Positions 35,936-45,224 of a stretch of DNA of 64,000 nucleotides are shown here, in pieces. A program made the translations under genes and the position numbers. The stretch is taken from assembly GCF_027853915.1 (NCBI RefSeq), contig NZ_JAQGLA010000010.1, positions 104,431-168,430 on the forward strand, in the 5' to 3' direction. Source of the stretch: Saccharopolyspora oryzae. Lineage in GTDB: Bacteria > Actinomycetota > Actinomycetes > Mycobacteriales > Pseudonocardiaceae. The notes beneath the pieces were generated by a model. That model was not told where the DNA came from, did no database searches, and worked only from the letters and a program-made list of their open reading frames with translations. Each line of letters begins with the position of its first letter. Within the stretch, counting starts at the first letter, position 1.

Positions 35936-36404
35936 GCTCCTCCTTCGAGACGTGCGGGACACGCGGATGATCTTGTCCCAACCCACCGACATCGGCTCCG
36001 GACATCGACAACAGCCAACGCGCTCTTGCCTTCGGCTGTTGATGTCGGCCAAGCTGGAACGAGATGTTCGAAGCCCCCGCTCCGCGCCGCACGCTCGAAA
36101 AGCGAACCGCACGTCCTGCCTGCGACTCACCCGAGTACGTGCACAACTCAGCTGCTCCGGATTTCGCCGAACTGGTCAAAATGGATCAATGCCGCAATCT
36201 CGCACAACTCGGCGATTTCATCCAGCCCGTTGTCCGAACAAGCCATATTCGCACCGTTCGAAGAAGGTCGGTTCCCAGCTCACATCGGGGACCGAATAGA
36301 GTTCAGCTCCGTCCGAGCGCTGGCACCACGCCGAATGACCGGAATCGGCGGATCGGCTTGGCGGAAGCGTTTTGGCAGAGCCGCTGATCATGAGGGGAGA
36401 ATGG
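35936..36404. other. Divergent promoter region, ankyrin gene / L,D-transpeptidase
   Basis: About 470 bases. Several open frames cross it, but none resembles a protein family. It must contain the promoters of both flanking divergent genes; no clear operator was found. Confidence 0.4.
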
Positions 36405-36875
36405 ATGTCTCGCAGGAAGACGATCGCGTTATCGGTGATCGCGACGCTGTCGGGTGGCCTGTTCGCCGGGCTGGTCCCGACCGCGGAAGCCGCACCCGCG
36501 GATTCATCCGCCCTGGTTGCGGGGACGCCGTGCACGGTCACGGCGAAGGCATGCGTGAGCCTGTCCCGAAACCGCGCCTGGCTGATCCGGGATGGGCAGG
36601 TCTACTACGGCGAGGCCTCTGCGCTGGGGGGTCGCCCCGACTCCCCCACCCCGACCGGAACGTTCCAGGTCCAGTACAAGGACAAGGACCACGTCAGCCG
36701 GGAGTACAACAACGCGCCGATGCCGTACTCCGTGTTCTTCACCAACACCGGCGTGGCGTTCCACCAGGGCAGCCTGACCAACCGCTCGGCGGGATGCGTG
36801 CACCTGTCGGAGAAGTCCGCGCGGACCTTCTTCGACAAGCTCAACGTCGGTGACGAGGTCCAGGTCGTGCAGTGA
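36405..36875 (+). CDS. Secreted L,D-transpeptidase (YkuD domain)
   Basis: A 156-residue exported protein. The N-terminus MSRRKTIALSVIATLSGGLF and AGLVPTAEAAPA form a signal peptide with an Ala-x-Ala site. The catalytic motif is FHQGSLTNRSAGCVHLS, the H...S-x-G-C-x-x-L/M-S pattern with the nucleophilic Cys, and PTPTGTFQVQ is the conserved glycine strand before it. These enzymes make 3-3 crosslinks in peptidoglycan or attach proteins. Here the domain occurs alone, without Ig-like or peptidoglycan-binding modules. The ATG at 36405 follows AGGGGAGA. A strong terminator follows. Confidence 0.88.
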   Translation: MSRRKTIALSVIATLSGGLFAGLVPTAEAAPADSSALVAGTPCTVTAKACVSLSRNRAWLIRDGQVYYGEASALGGRPDSPTPTGTFQVQYKDKDHVSREYNNAPMPYSVFFTNTGVAFHQGSLTNRSAGCVHLSEKSARTFFDKLNVGDEVQVVQ

Positions 36876-36905
36876 CCCGACCGGATCGCCCGCGGCACTG
36901 AACCC

Positions 36906-36933
36906 GAAACGCCCTGCGAGAGCAGGGCGTTTC
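36906..36933. terminator. Intrinsic terminator between convergent genes
   Basis: A perfect 12-bp stem, GAAACGCCCTGC (36906-36917) with GCAGGGCGTTTC (36922-36933), capped by a GAGA (GNRA) tetraloop. It starts 31 bases after the transpeptidase stop and can serve the opposing PucR gene too. Confidence 0.85.
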
Positions 36934-36973
36934 GCTTTGCCCTTAGTGGCCAGGTCACAAACTTGGGGTGCGT

Positions 36974-38251
36974 TCACGGACTCCCCGGCGACGATCCGGC
37001 CGATGGGCGACCGGACAGCAACCGCACGGCGATCAAGAGCTCCTGTACGTCGGCGAGCCGCCGCAGGTCGCACCCGGTGCGCTCAGCGATGCGATCCAAC
37101 CGGTAATAGGCGGTGTTGGCATGCACGTGCAGGCGTTCCGCCGCGACCTTCGCGTTGAGATCGCTGGCGATGTACTCCAGTAGCGTGCTGATCAGTGCGC
37201 CGCCTCGGGCCCGGTCTTCCTCCACGAACCGCCGCAGCGCGGGCCGGATGAGCCGACGGGCGGTCTCATCATCACGCAGCACCAGGTAGTCGAAGGTGGA
37301 TAGCAGCGGAAGCGCCAGCACTCCGGGCTCACCCCGGAGCCCGTCCCTGGCCGCGCATGCTTCGGCATAGGCTTCCGGCACTTCGGTCAGGCCCTCGTGG
37401 ACGGTGCTGATACCCACTGCCAACGGCATTCCCCGACGGCTCAGCCGCGCAATCGCTTGCTCCAAGACGTCCACTACACCGCTGATTCCGTTGGAGCGCA
37501 CCGGGGAGATCGTGACGACCTCGTCCTGGCGTACGACCGTGAGCCCTTGATAGCCGGCGCCGACCGCCTCACGCACCGCGGATACCGCTTCGCGCAGGGT
37601 CCAATCACCGGCCAGCGGCCCGACCGGTGCGGCGGACGCAACGCTCACCCTGGTCTCGGGCTCGAGGCCAACCGACCGAAGCATGGCCTGTTTAGGGCCG
37701 GGCGACAGGTCGCGGCGCGCGAGCAGGTCCTCGAGGAGGTCTCGACGGACTCGGTCGGTTTCCGCGACCTGATGCTGCTGGGCGTGCAGGAAAGCCTCCG
37801 CCGCCACCGTGCTGCCCACTTCGATCACCTGCATCACGTGAGTGGCGAGCGTGAGTGCCGCTTCACGCGCCTCAGGGTCGTCCTCCGCGGCTTCCAGCAG
37901 ACCTTCCCAAAGGGTGACCTGCCCGATCCGGTAAGCCTGGAGGAAGTCGGACAAGGTGACGCCTTGGCGCACGCGATTCGCCGCGTACTTCCAGGTGACC
38001 GGAAAGTCGGAACGTTGCGGCGACCTGGCCTCCGACAGCGAGGTGAGCGCAGCCCTGAACACCGCGTCCACATGCGCGGTCAGCTCGGCGTGCAGCCCTT
38101 CGTCCGGGCTCGCGGCGTATGCGGGCACCTGCGCCAAGGTCTTCTCCACCGAGCGCGCCACGATCACATCGAACAACGCCTCGACGCCATCGATGATTCG
38201 ACGAACAGCGGGAGCGACCTCGTCCGCTGCCCCATCGCGTCGCGCGTTCAC
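36974..38251 (-). CDS. PucR/CdaR-type transcriptional regulator
   Basis: A 425-residue regulator without a membrane segment. An N-terminal helical domain (residues about 15-170) precedes a GGDEF-like middle domain (about 180-310). The C-terminal PucR helix-turn-helix reads LLEYIASDLNAKVAAERLHV, then HANTAYYRLDRIAERTGCDL. The GTG at 38251 is selected because GGGGAGG precedes it at 5-6 bases; the frame upstream is noise. Such proteins usually activate catabolic or stress genes in response to a small ligand. The divergent neighbour hchA, 263 bases away, is a candidate target. Confidence 0.85.
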   Translation of the reverse strand: MNARRDGAADEVAPAVRRIIDGVEALFDVIVARSVEKTLAQVPAYAASPDEGLHAELTAHVDAVFRAALTSLSEARSPQRSDFPVTWKYAANRVRQGVTLSDFLQAYRIGQVTLWEGLLEAAEDDPEAREAALTLATHVMQVIEVGSTVAAEAFLHAQQHQVAETDRVRRDLLEDLLARRDLSPGPKQAMLRSVGLEPETRVSVASAAPVGPLAGDWTLREAVSAVREAVGAGYQGLTVVRQDEVVTISPVRSNGISGVVDVLEQAIARLSRRGMPLAVGISTVHEGLTEVPEAYAEACAARDGLRGEPGVLALPLLSTFDYLVLRDDETARRLIRPALRRFVEEDRARGGALISTLLEYIASDLNAKVAAERLHVHANTAYYRLDRIAERTGCDLRRLADVQELLIAVRLLSGRPSAGSSPGSP

Positions 38252-38514
38252 CGCACCTCCCCAACCCGAAGTCGCCGCCCGGTGGTCAACCTCGCCCCCA
38301 GCGTAATCGACATTTGTTGTCCAACCACAAGACGAACTGCCAGGTGTTGTGAGCCGGTCATCGTGCCCCGAGGGCGAGTCACCGGGATAGTCCAGTACTA
38401 CGAAGGCCAGTGGAAAGCGGCCCCCACGGCTGCAAGATCGTCCTGCGAACACCGAGCTGATGTTCGCTAGGCCGCACGTTCGACCAGGTTCAACGATGAA
38501 AGCGGGTTCACGAG

Positions 38515-39396
38515 ATGTCGTCCGATACTGCCGATCTGAGCAAGAATCCAACGCCGGACGAAGCTGAGGACAACGCGTTCTTCCCGTCCCCGTATTCGCT
38601 GAGCCAGTACACGTCATCGAAGACCAACTTCGCCGGTGTGCAGCACAAGGGTGAATACACCGGGGGCAAGTGGAAGATCCTCATGATCGCCGCGGATGAG
38701 CGCTACCTCCTGCTGGAGGACGGCAAGTTCTTCTCGACGGGCAACCATCCGGTCGAGATGCTGCTTCCCCTGCACCACCTCATCGAGGCCGGTTTCGAGG
38801 TCGATGTCGCGACCATCGGTGGCAACCCGGCCAAACTCGAATTGTGGGCCATGCCGCACGAGGACGAAGCCGTACAGGCCACTTATGAGTCGCTCAAGCC
38901 GAAGCTGAAGCAGCCCAAGAAACTCACCGAGGTCGTCGCCGACGAATTCGGTGCGGATTCCGACTACCTCGCCGTGTTCATCCCTGGTGGGCATGCAGCG
39001 GTCATCGGGTTGCCGGAGAGCGAGGCAGTACAGGACACGCTGGACTGGGCTCTGGCGAACGACAAATTCATCATCACGCTGTGCCACGGCCCGGCCGCGC
39101 TGCTAGCCGCATCCCTGGGCAAGCAGGAGTCGCCGTTCAAGGGCTACTCCGTCTGCGTGTTCCCGGATGCTCTCGACGAAGGCCCGAACCTTGACATCGG
39201 CTACCTGCCAGGGCGGCTGCGGTGGCTCGTCGCCGATCGGTTGACCAAGCAGGGCCTGACGGTCCTCAACGATGACATGACCGGCAAGACCCACCAAGAC
39301 CGCAAGCTCCTCACCGGCGACAGCCCGCTCGCCTCGAACGATCTCGGCCTGCTCGCCGCCGGAGCTCTCATCGAGGCAGTCCAGGAAACCGCATAG
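38515..39396 (+). CDS. hchA: Hsp31-type chaperone / glyoxalase III / deglycase
   Basis: A 293-residue member of the DJ-1/PfpI superfamily, Hsp31 branch. It handles methylglyoxal-type damage and can act as a holding chaperone. Visible are the N-terminal linker block ([20 protein letters not shown]), [18 protein letters not shown] with the metal/acid residues, [16 protein letters not shown], and the nucleophile elbow [14 protein letters not shown] with Cys. The later stretch [20 protein letters not shown] is also typical. The ATG at 38515 gives the family's normal length. It is divergent from the PucR regulator. Confidence 0.92.
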   Translation: MSSDTADLSKNPTPDEAEDNAFFPSPYSLSQYTSSKTNFAGVQHKGEYTGGKWKILMIAADERYLLLEDGKFFSTGNHPVEMLLPLHHLIEAGFEVDVATIGGNPAKLELWAMPHEDEAVQATYESLKPKLKQPKKLTEVVADEFGADSDYLAVFIPGGHAAVIGLPESEAVQDTLDWALANDKFIITLCHGPAALLAASLGKQESPFKGYSVCVFPDALDEGPNLDIGYLPGRLRWLVADRLTKQGLTVLNDDMTGKTHQDRKLLTGDSPLASNDLGLLAAGALIEAVQETA

Positions 39397-39723
39397 AGCA
39401 CCCGGGGCAGTCGGAGGTTCTCCGACGTGCTCGCCCGGGAAGCGGCCGACTTCCACTGACTTGCCACCTGCAGCCCTAAGTGGACACTTAGCCGGAGCGT
39501 AAGCATGTCAGCCAGAACTTTGCCTGCCTCAACAGGTTTCGTGAAGTCGGCGTAACTCGGACCGTCCCTCCACCTGCCCAAGGATCGACCGATGAGGCTC
39601 GAACGGAACATCACAAAGAACAACCCTCGCCGCAGGAACCTGTCCCGGCACGCCCATCCCGCACATCGACGCCGGTGACCACCATCGGGCCGGGTGTTCG
39701 CGGACCGCGGGCGCCGCTGATGG
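39397..39723. other. Intergenic stretch between convergent genes
   Basis: About 330 bases between the ends of hchA and the MerR gene. No gene, repeat or strong hairpin was found. Confidence 0.4.
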
Positions 39724-40047
39724 TCAGGGCGTCCCGTCGCCGTCGGCGGAGCGCTGGGCTGCGGCCAGGTCGCGTTCGAGTTCGACGATGCGGCAGGCGG
39801 CGACCAGGACGGTGAGGCCGGAGTCGAGGAGTTCGCGGACCCGGGCGGCGAGGGCTAGCTCGGTGCGGCTGTAGCGGCGGTGCCCACCGGCGGAACGGTC
39901 GGGGGTGAGCAGCCCGGCGGCGTCGAGGCTGCGGAGGAACTCAGGGGTGACGCCGAGCATCTCGGCGGCGCGGCCCATGGTGTAGGCGGGGTAGTCGACG
40001 TCGTCGAATGCGCTGGTCACCTGGTCGTCGGGCGATTGAGCAGTCAT
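39724..40047 (-). CDS. MerR-family (HspR-like) regulator
   Basis: A 107-residue protein with a MerR helix-turn-helix: YTMGRAAEMLGVTPEFLRSL, then DAAGLLTPDRSAGGHRRYSR. A short helical tail (VAACRIVELERDLAAAQRS) can form the dimer coiled coil. There is no effector-binding domain and no Cys metal site. Size and position next to hsp20 resemble heat-shock-linked regulators of the HspR type. The ATG at 40047 has ACGAGG at proper spacing. It follows the hsp20 gene on the same strand with a 64-base gap containing a hairpin. Confidence 0.82.
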   Translation of the reverse strand: MTAQSPDDQVTSAFDDVDYPAYTMGRAAEMLGVTPEFLRSLDAAGLLTPDRSAGGHRRYSRTELALAARVRELLDSGLTVLVAACRIVELERDLAAAQRSADGDGTP

Positions 40048-40111
40048 CGGCACCTCGTGAGGTCGGAATGCACGCCGGGCCCGGCTGCAGGCCGGGCCCG
40101 GGAGCGAGGGG

Positions 40112-40558
40112 TCATTGGGTGGCGCCCTCGATGACCTTGCGGCCGCCGCCGTGACCGATTTCGATGCGCCGCGGCTTGGCCCGCTCGGCCACCGGCAACC
40201 TCACGGTGAGCACCCCGTCGGTGTAGTCGGCGCTGATCTTGTCCACGTCCAGGCCGCTACCGAGGGAGAGCTGGCGGGAGAAGGTGCCGCGGGGGCGTTC
40301 GGCGGTCAGGTAGCTGACCTCGGCATCGCCCTCCCCGGCCGGGCGCTCGCGGCGCTGGGCGCGCACGGTCAGGGTGTTGTGCTCCGCGCTGACTTCCAGC
40401 GACTCGGGGTCGATGCCGGGCAGGTCGAACTCGACCACGTAGTCATCGCCGGCCCGGTAGGCGTCCATGGCCATGGTCTGGGGTGCGCGGGCGCTGCCGA
40501 ACACCTCGGCGGTCAGCCGGTTGAGATCACGGAAGAACGGATCGAACGCCAGCGTCAT
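40112..40558 (-). CDS. Hsp20 / alpha-crystallin family small heat-shock protein
   Basis: A 148-residue small heat-shock protein. The alpha-crystallin domain runs from about residue 30 (MDAYRAGDDYVVEFDLPGID) to about 130, with the conserved turn SADYTDGVLTVRLPVAE. The N-terminal MTLAFDPFFRDLNRL is the usual oligomerisation arm. The protein binds unfolded clients without ATP. Start at ATG 40558; an in-frame GTG directly before it is less likely. The next gene on the strand is a MerR-type regulator, which suggests local heat- or stress-responsive control. Confidence 0.93.
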   Translation of the reverse strand: MTLAFDPFFRDLNRLTAEVFGSARAPQTMAMDAYRAGDDYVVEFDLPGIDPESLEVSAEHNTLTVRAQRRERPAGEGDAEVSYLTAERPRGTFSRQLSLGSGLDVDKISADYTDGVLTVRLPVAERAKPRRIEIGHGGGRKVIEGATQ

Positions 40559-40841
40559 CACTGACCACGTCCTTTCACACGTTCATCGTCACCGCACACG
40601 ATTTCGGCCGCGGGAGCGCCGGGGAAAGGCCCCGCACCCGTCGGGACGCTCGCTCCCCGAGCGCTCCGCGAGCAGACATGACCGACAGCCGCTCACCTCC
40701 CTCATTTCCGCTGGTAGGCCTCTTGCCAAAGGCCCTGCACCACTTATTCTGAAACCACGACTCCAGATTTGCAAGGCCGATGACTCCCAGTTATGTGGAG
40801 CTGCTTCGCCTGTTTTCCGGCAGTGGAAGGTGGTGCAGACG

Positions 40842-41498
40842 ATGGCAACGCGGCACGTGGTGTACCGGTGCGAACTGGACCACCCGCTTCGGTGGCGCGG
40901 GTACGCGACCAGCGACGGTGAGATTCCCGTGCACGTGCGCGCACCCTCGCTGGGGCAGGCCCAGCAGTTGATGGCTGGCACCGCCATCGGCGACGGGAAG
41001 CGGGTCGAGCACACCGAGCATGCCGCCGGCGACGGCCTGTGGGTGCGCGAGGCCCTCGACGAACGGGTCCTGGAACGCGAGCACACCAGCCGGGTGTTGA
41101 TGGAGGTCCTGACCGACCAGCGGCTGCGTGCCCGACTCGCCGCGCTCCCGGCCTGCCGGATCGGTGGTGTGCCGGTGATCGTCTGCGTGCCCGGTGACGC
41201 CGTGGAATGGGTCGTGGGGCAGCACGACGGGCACGGGGCCCTGGTCGTGACCGCGGCGGTGACCAACCACCAGGTGTGGTGGAACGTGCTGGTGCCCGCC
41301 GACCGAGCCGCCGAGACCGACCTGGGCGTGGTCGGCAGCCTGGCCGAGCTCGGCCTGACCGACCCGGAGGCCACGGTCGACGACTGGATGGCCGCCGCTG
41401 ACTGCGCGAGCCTGGTCCTGCTCGGTCCCCGAAACGCGAAGGCGGGACGGCAGAAAGCCCTCTCCCCCAAACGATTTCAGGAAGCAGGAGCCGTGTAG
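40842..41498 (+). CDS. Hypothetical protein, 218 aa
   Basis: A 218-residue soluble protein starting MATRHVVYRCELDHPLRWRG, with GGAAGG upstream of the ATG at 40842. Composition is normal for the genome, with several Trp and conserved-looking blocks (HVRAPSLGQAQQLMAGTAIG, TNHQVWWNVLVPADR). I do not recognise a family. It has no signal or membrane segment. It is divergent from hsp20 with 283 bases between, so it may share stress control. Confidence 0.65.
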   Translation: MATRHVVYRCELDHPLRWRGYATSDGEIPVHVRAPSLGQAQQLMAGTAIGDGKRVEHTEHAAGDGLWVREALDERVLEREHTSRVLMEVLTDQRLRARLAALPACRIGGVPVIVCVPGDAVEWVVGQHDGHGALVVTAAVTNHQVWWNVLVPADRAAETDLGVVGSLAELGLTDPEATVDDWMAAADCASLVLLGPRNAKAGRQKALSPKRFQEAGAV

Positions 41499-41566
41499 TT
41501 GGCGTGCGAGTCCTCTGGCACTCTGCCGAGCGCCATCCGGCTGTCTCTCGTGCGCGCGATCAGCGC

Positions 41567-42241
41567 CTACGTGCGGGCCACCTGCCGCAGTGCCGCCTGC
41601 AGCCGGTTCCCGGCACCCAGCAGGTGGCTGCTGAGGAGGCTGGTGGCCTGCGCGACGTCGCCGGAGCGGATGGCGTGCAGCAAGTCGGCGTGGGCTTCCG
41701 CGGCGGGGTGGAGGTCGCGGTCCTGGGTGTTGGTGACGTCCAGGATGACCGCGAACACCGGCCGGTACTGCTCCCAGACGGCCGCAAGACGCCGATGTCC
41801 GGCCAGCGCGTAGAAGGCGGAGTGGAACTCCAGGTCGGCCTGGGCGAAGACGGCCGGGTCCCCCTCGTCTGCCGCCTCCGCCATGGCGGTGACCAGCGAG
41901 TTCAGCACGTCGATGTCGTGTTTCCCGGCGCGCTCGATGGCGCGGGTGAGAGCCAGCGTCTCCAGGGACTCGCGCAAGGTGAACAGCTCGTCGACATCGT
42001 CCTCGCCGAGCCCGGTGACGTACACGCCGCGACGCCGGGACTCCACCAGGCCCTCCGATTCCAGCAGCCGCAGGGCGTCGCGGATCGGGCCGCGGCTGAC
42101 GTCGAACCGGTCCGCCAGGGCGCCCTCCACCAGATGCGTTCCCGATTCCAGCTGCCCCGTGACGATCAGGACCCGCAGCTGGTGCGCCACGCGCTCCCCC
42201 AGCGGCAGCTGCCGCACCTGCCTCACGGCCAGCTGGTCCAC
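41567..42241 (-). CDS. GntR family regulator, FadR/FCD type
   Basis: A 224-residue regulator. The winged helix-turn-helix is PLGERVAHQLRVLIVTGQLE, then LADRFDVSRGPIRDALRLLE. The FCD ligand domain follows, with likely metal ligands Asp/His in the ADLEFHSAFYALAGH and HADLLHAI segments. GTG 42241, preceded by GGGAGGGG, begins exactly before the domain. A GTCAAC-G-GTTGAC palindrome lies 34 bases upstream, and the same half-sites recur before the MFS transporter. It is likely an autoregulated repressor of the sugar locus that follows. Confidence 0.9.
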   Translation of the reverse strand: MDQLAVRQVRQLPLGERVAHQLRVLIVTGQLESGTHLVEGALADRFDVSRGPIRDALRLLESEGLVESRRRGVYVTGLGEDDVDELFTLRESLETLALTRAIERAGKHDIDVLNSLVTAMAEAADEGDPAVFAQADLEFHSAFYALAGHRRLAAVWEQYRPVFAVILDVTNTQDRDLHPAAEAHADLLHAIRSGDVAQATSLLSSHLLGAGNRLQAALRQVART

Positions 42242-42274
42242 ACCGACCCCTCCCTCTCGTGCTTCGTCCGCGCC

Positions 42275-42287
42275 GTCAACGGTTGAC
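42275..42287. promoter_or_regulatory. GntR-type palindrome before the regulator
   Basis: GTCAACGGTTGAC, a perfect dyad around one base, 34 bases upstream of the GntR start. Its half-sites GTCAAC/GTTGAC recur at 45225-45257. The stop codon of the kinase stub lies inside it. Confidence 0.65.
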
Positions 42288-42404
42288 AGCCGTTTCCCAT
42301 TCCATCGTGCGGGATGCCTGCCGGTCCAGTTGCAGCGGGCCGGAGGCGTCAACCAGGACGCCCTTGCTGCTGGAGGTTCCGATGTCGACACCGAGGAAGC
42401 TCAT
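42276..42404 (-). pseudogene. FGGY sugar kinase, truncated to the first 42 codons
   Basis: The ATG at 42404 overlaps the upstream isomerase stop (ATGA), as in an intact operon. The product MSFLGVDIGTSSSKGVLVDA carries the first ATP-binding motif (D-x-G-T-x-x-x-K) of FGGY kinases such as xylulo-, fuculo- and gluconokinase. The frame stops after 42 residues, whereas intact members have about 480-500. The rest was removed by a deletion whose edge falls at the regulator's operator. Confidence 0.85.
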
Positions 42405-44035
42405 ACCCGGACTTCCCCGCACAGGTGGACGGCGACACCGAGCTCGTGGAAGGCCGCTGCCTTGGCCACGAGCGCGGCATCGGCGGTGGCGGCGTCGGGA
42501 GAGTACGCGAGTTGGACGTGGTTGGCCTTGTGCCGCCCCATGAACTGGTCGCGGCTGACACCGTGGGTGACCACGTGGGCGATCGGCCACTCGGGGTTGG
42601 TCGCGGCCCAGCGACGCTCGGTCTCCTCGGGCGGCAGTTCCACGACCGAGCCGCGGCCGATGTCCAGGTGGAGCCCGCCGTCGGCGATGTAGAGCCGGGA
42701 CCAGACGATCTCGCCCGGTTTGCTCACGCCCTTGATGGTGCCGCCACCAGCGGGGAAGTACACCGGGTCCTGCCGCCAGCTGACCGCACCCGCGTAGCCG
42801 CCGGTGAGGTGGGACGGCGGTACGGACCCGGAGATCTCGTAGACCCAGACGAACTGCCCTGCGTACTCCTCGCCCCAGCGCACGTCGTGCAGCGTGGTCG
42901 CCGGGTCCAGGCCCATGGCGGTCCAGATCCGGTTGGTGATCAGCGCATCGACGGCCACGCCCTCATCGGCCTCGTTGAAGTGCGGCAGCGGCCGCCCCTC
43001 GTACAGCACGCGCGAGCCGTCGCGGCTGGTCACCTGCGGGCGCTCCACGTTGTTCAGCAGGCCCTCGGCCAGATCGGATGCGGGGGTCAGGTCCTTCAGG
43101 CCCTGCTGGTACTGGATTCCCACCGCGTCCAGGCCGAAGTCGTCGGCGATCCGCAACGCCGCGATGTACATCTTCAGCTGCTCGCGGATCTGCCGGTCGG
43201 TCAGCTCGGCGGCTTCGTCGGTGCCGGTGGCGAAGGTCATGCCCGCCCGGTCGAGCCAGGTGCGGGCGGCGTCGGCCTCCGCATCCGGTACGCGCAGCAT
43301 CTCGGCGTACAGGGCGCTCTGCGACAGCCGCTCCTTGTAGATGCCGAGCGGGTTGAGCAGTTCGTCGTCGATGATCGCGTTGTACATGCCCATGCAGCCC
43401 TCGTCGAAGACACCGACGATGGCCTTGTCACGGCGCAGCTGCTCGGCAATGGCGACGCCCAGCGCCCGCTCCGCGGACTCGGACAGCTCGGGCAGCGGCC
43501 GCACGTGCGAGTTGTCGTGCGTGATGCGGCCGGTCTCGGTCCACTCGCGCAGGCCCTCGAGGAAGAAGTCGTCGGTGAAGTCGACGGACCAGGTGGTGGA
43601 GTACTCCCGGCCCATCTTCGCCATGCCGGCGTTCAGCCCGAGCAGGCCGACCAGACCGGGCCAGGTCCCGTCGAAGTTGGCGACCGTGAGCACGGGGCCT
43701 TCGTGGGTGCGCAGGCCGGCCAGCACGTGGTGGCTGTACTGCCACACCGCTTCCGCGACGATCAGCGGGGCCTGCGGCGGGATGGCCTTGAAGACCTCCA
43801 GTCCGGCGCGCTGGCTGTCGATGAAGCCGTGCCCCTTGCTCGGGTCGTGCGGGTGCGCCCGCCGCACTGCCCAGCCGAGCGTGGCGAAGGCCTCGGTGAC
43901 GCCCTTCTCCAGAGCTTCCTGCGCGGGCCAGCCCGCCACGTTGGCGGCCGGGCGCAGATCACCGCTGGCGATCAGGTACGCCGTGCGCGGCGGGGCGCTG
44001 AGCTGCGGCCGGGGCTCGGGCAGCCGGTAGGTCAC
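42401..44035 (-). CDS. L-fucose/L-arabinose isomerase-family protein
   Basis: A 544-residue protein of the sugar ketol-isomerase superfamily. Segments such as IPPQAPLIVAEAVWQYSHHV, VANFDGTWPGLVGLLGLNAG and VFDEGCMGMYNAIIDDELLN match FucI-like proteins, with acidic Mn-ligand candidates in the last one. IQYQQGLKDL and HVVTHGVSRDQFMGRHKANH complete the C-terminal active-site part. The GTG start at 44035 overlaps the stop of the sialidase-like gene (GTGA). The context suggests isomerisation of a sugar released by that enzyme, before a kinase that is now truncated. Confidence 0.82.
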   Translation of the reverse strand: MTYRLPEPRPQLSAPPRTAYLIASGDLRPAANVAGWPAQEALEKGVTEAFATLGWAVRRAHPHDPSKGHGFIDSQRAGLEVFKAIPPQAPLIVAEAVWQYSHHVLAGLRTHEGPVLTVANFDGTWPGLVGLLGLNAGMAKMGREYSTTWSVDFTDDFFLEGLREWTETGRITHDNSHVRPLPELSESAERALGVAIAEQLRRDKAIVGVFDEGCMGMYNAIIDDELLNPLGIYKERLSQSALYAEMLRVPDAEADAARTWLDRAGMTFATGTDEAAELTDRQIREQLKMYIAALRIADDFGLDAVGIQYQQGLKDLTPASDLAEGLLNNVERPQVTSRDGSRVLYEGRPLPHFNEADEGVAVDALITNRIWTAMGLDPATTLHDVRWGEEYAGQFVWVYEISGSVPPSHLTGGYAGAVSWRQDPVYFPAGGGTIKGVSKPGEIVWSRLYIADGGLHLDIGRGSVVELPPEETERRWAATNPEWPIAHVVTHGVSRDQFMGRHKANHVQLAYSPDAATADAALVAKAAAFHELGVAVHLCGEVRV

Positions 44036-45123
44036 GACTCCTCCAGAAGGGACAGGGGCAGTCGGGCGAGGACGATGCCGCGCCGCTGCCAGGTGTAGGT
44101 GATGAGCAGGTCGAATCCGTCGATGACGGCGGTCGGGTAGGAGAACTCCGCGACGCCGCTGGTCACCACGCCGGCGTCGCCTGGAACGAAGCCCGGCCGC
44201 GCCCGCGGGGCGAGCACGAGCGGAACGGTGGGGTCCACGGGGGTGACTCCGTCGTCGACGACGGCCGCCTGGCGCCAGGTCATGCCATCGTCGTCGGAGA
44301 GGGAGACGACCAGGGGGCAGCGGCTGCCCCAGTCCTGGGACGAGGGGTTGTGGACGCAGGCGATGCGGCCGGAAGGCAGGGCGACCGCGCACAGCCCGGA
44401 GTTGTTGTTCGGCAGGCCGGTCGGGGCGGCTGCGCTCCAACTGACTCCGCCGTCGCCGGAGACGGCGCGGTGGGCGTGGCCTTCAGTGCTGCGCATCAGC
44501 GCCACCGGACCGTCGGGCCCCAGCCACAGCGACGGCTGGATGTGGCCCGCGCCGCGCAACGCGGCGCGGTCGACGGGAATCGGGGCGCGCGACCAGGTGG
44601 CGCCGCCGTCCGCCGAGACATCGACGAACGGTTCCCAGCGGGCCGGTTCGGACCAGTGCTCGACCGAAGCCGGTGCCAGCCACCGGCCCTCGGGGGTGGC
44701 CAGCGGCGGGTTCTTCACCGGCCCGCGGCCGCCGGAACGGTCTGCCGGGACCAGCTCACGCGGCGGATCCCAGGTCACACCGCCGTCTCGCGTGCGGGTC
44801 ACGAGGGTGACCCACTCCGAGATCCGCGGCCCGGCCTTCGCGAACAGCCACAGCACACCATCCTCGGACGGATCCGGCGCGAGCACGGGATTCCAGTGCG
44901 CGACGTCGCGCCCGGTGTCGAGGGCGTGCACCCCCGTCGGGTCCGACAGCCAGATGCGGTTGTCCGGCGTTCCCTCGCGGGTCCCCGCGAACCAGGCGAC
45001 CACCGGTGAACCTCCGATGACGGCGACGGTCGAGGCGTGGCACTGGCGCCACCGCGGATCGTCGACGGTCACGAACCTTCGGGTGAGGGCGGCCGGAAGG
45101 GCGGTGGCTTCGAGGCGGGACAT
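44032..45123 (-). CDS. Sialidase/BNR-repeat family protein
   Basis: A 363-residue six-bladed beta-propeller-type protein. Asp-box repeats are visible: SxDGGxTW forms in TRTRDGGVTWDPP, VSADGGATWSRAP, VSGDGGVSWSAA and LSDDDGMTWRQAA. WFAGTREGTPDNRIWLS near residue 50 is the first blade. No signal peptide is present with the start at 45123, which is chosen for the preceding GGAG; an upstream TTG at 45165 adds 14 residues without making one. It may be an intracellular glycosidase or a non-catalytic relative. It starts the operon with the isomerase and kinase stub. Confidence 0.82.
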   Translation of the reverse strand: MSRLEATALPAALTRRFVTVDDPRWRQCHASTVAVIGGSPVVAWFAGTREGTPDNRIWLSDPTGVHALDTGRDVAHWNPVLAPDPSEDGVLWLFAKAGPRISEWVTLVTRTRDGGVTWDPPRELVPADRSGGRGPVKNPPLATPEGRWLAPASVEHWSEPARWEPFVDVSADGGATWSRAPIPVDRAALRGAGHIQPSLWLGPDGPVALMRSTEGHAHRAVSGDGGVSWSAAAPTGLPNNNSGLCAVALPSGRIACVHNPSSQDWGSRCPLVVSLSDDDGMTWRQAAVVDDGVTPVDPTVPLVLAPRARPGFVPGDAGVVTSGVAEFSYPTAVIDGFDLLITYTWQRRGIVLARLPLSLLEES

Positions 45124-45224
45124 CTCGATCTCCGGTGGAGGGGCGGTCACGAGGCGCGGCGGCAACGCCCGGGGAGCTCGGCTGCGGGCTCATCGCCGGT
45201 GATCGGAACACTACTTCGGCAACG

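Noticed and set aside
38320..38345. TTGT...ACAA dyad before hchA as a PucR operator
   Set aside because: Short, imperfect and single. No second copy supports it.
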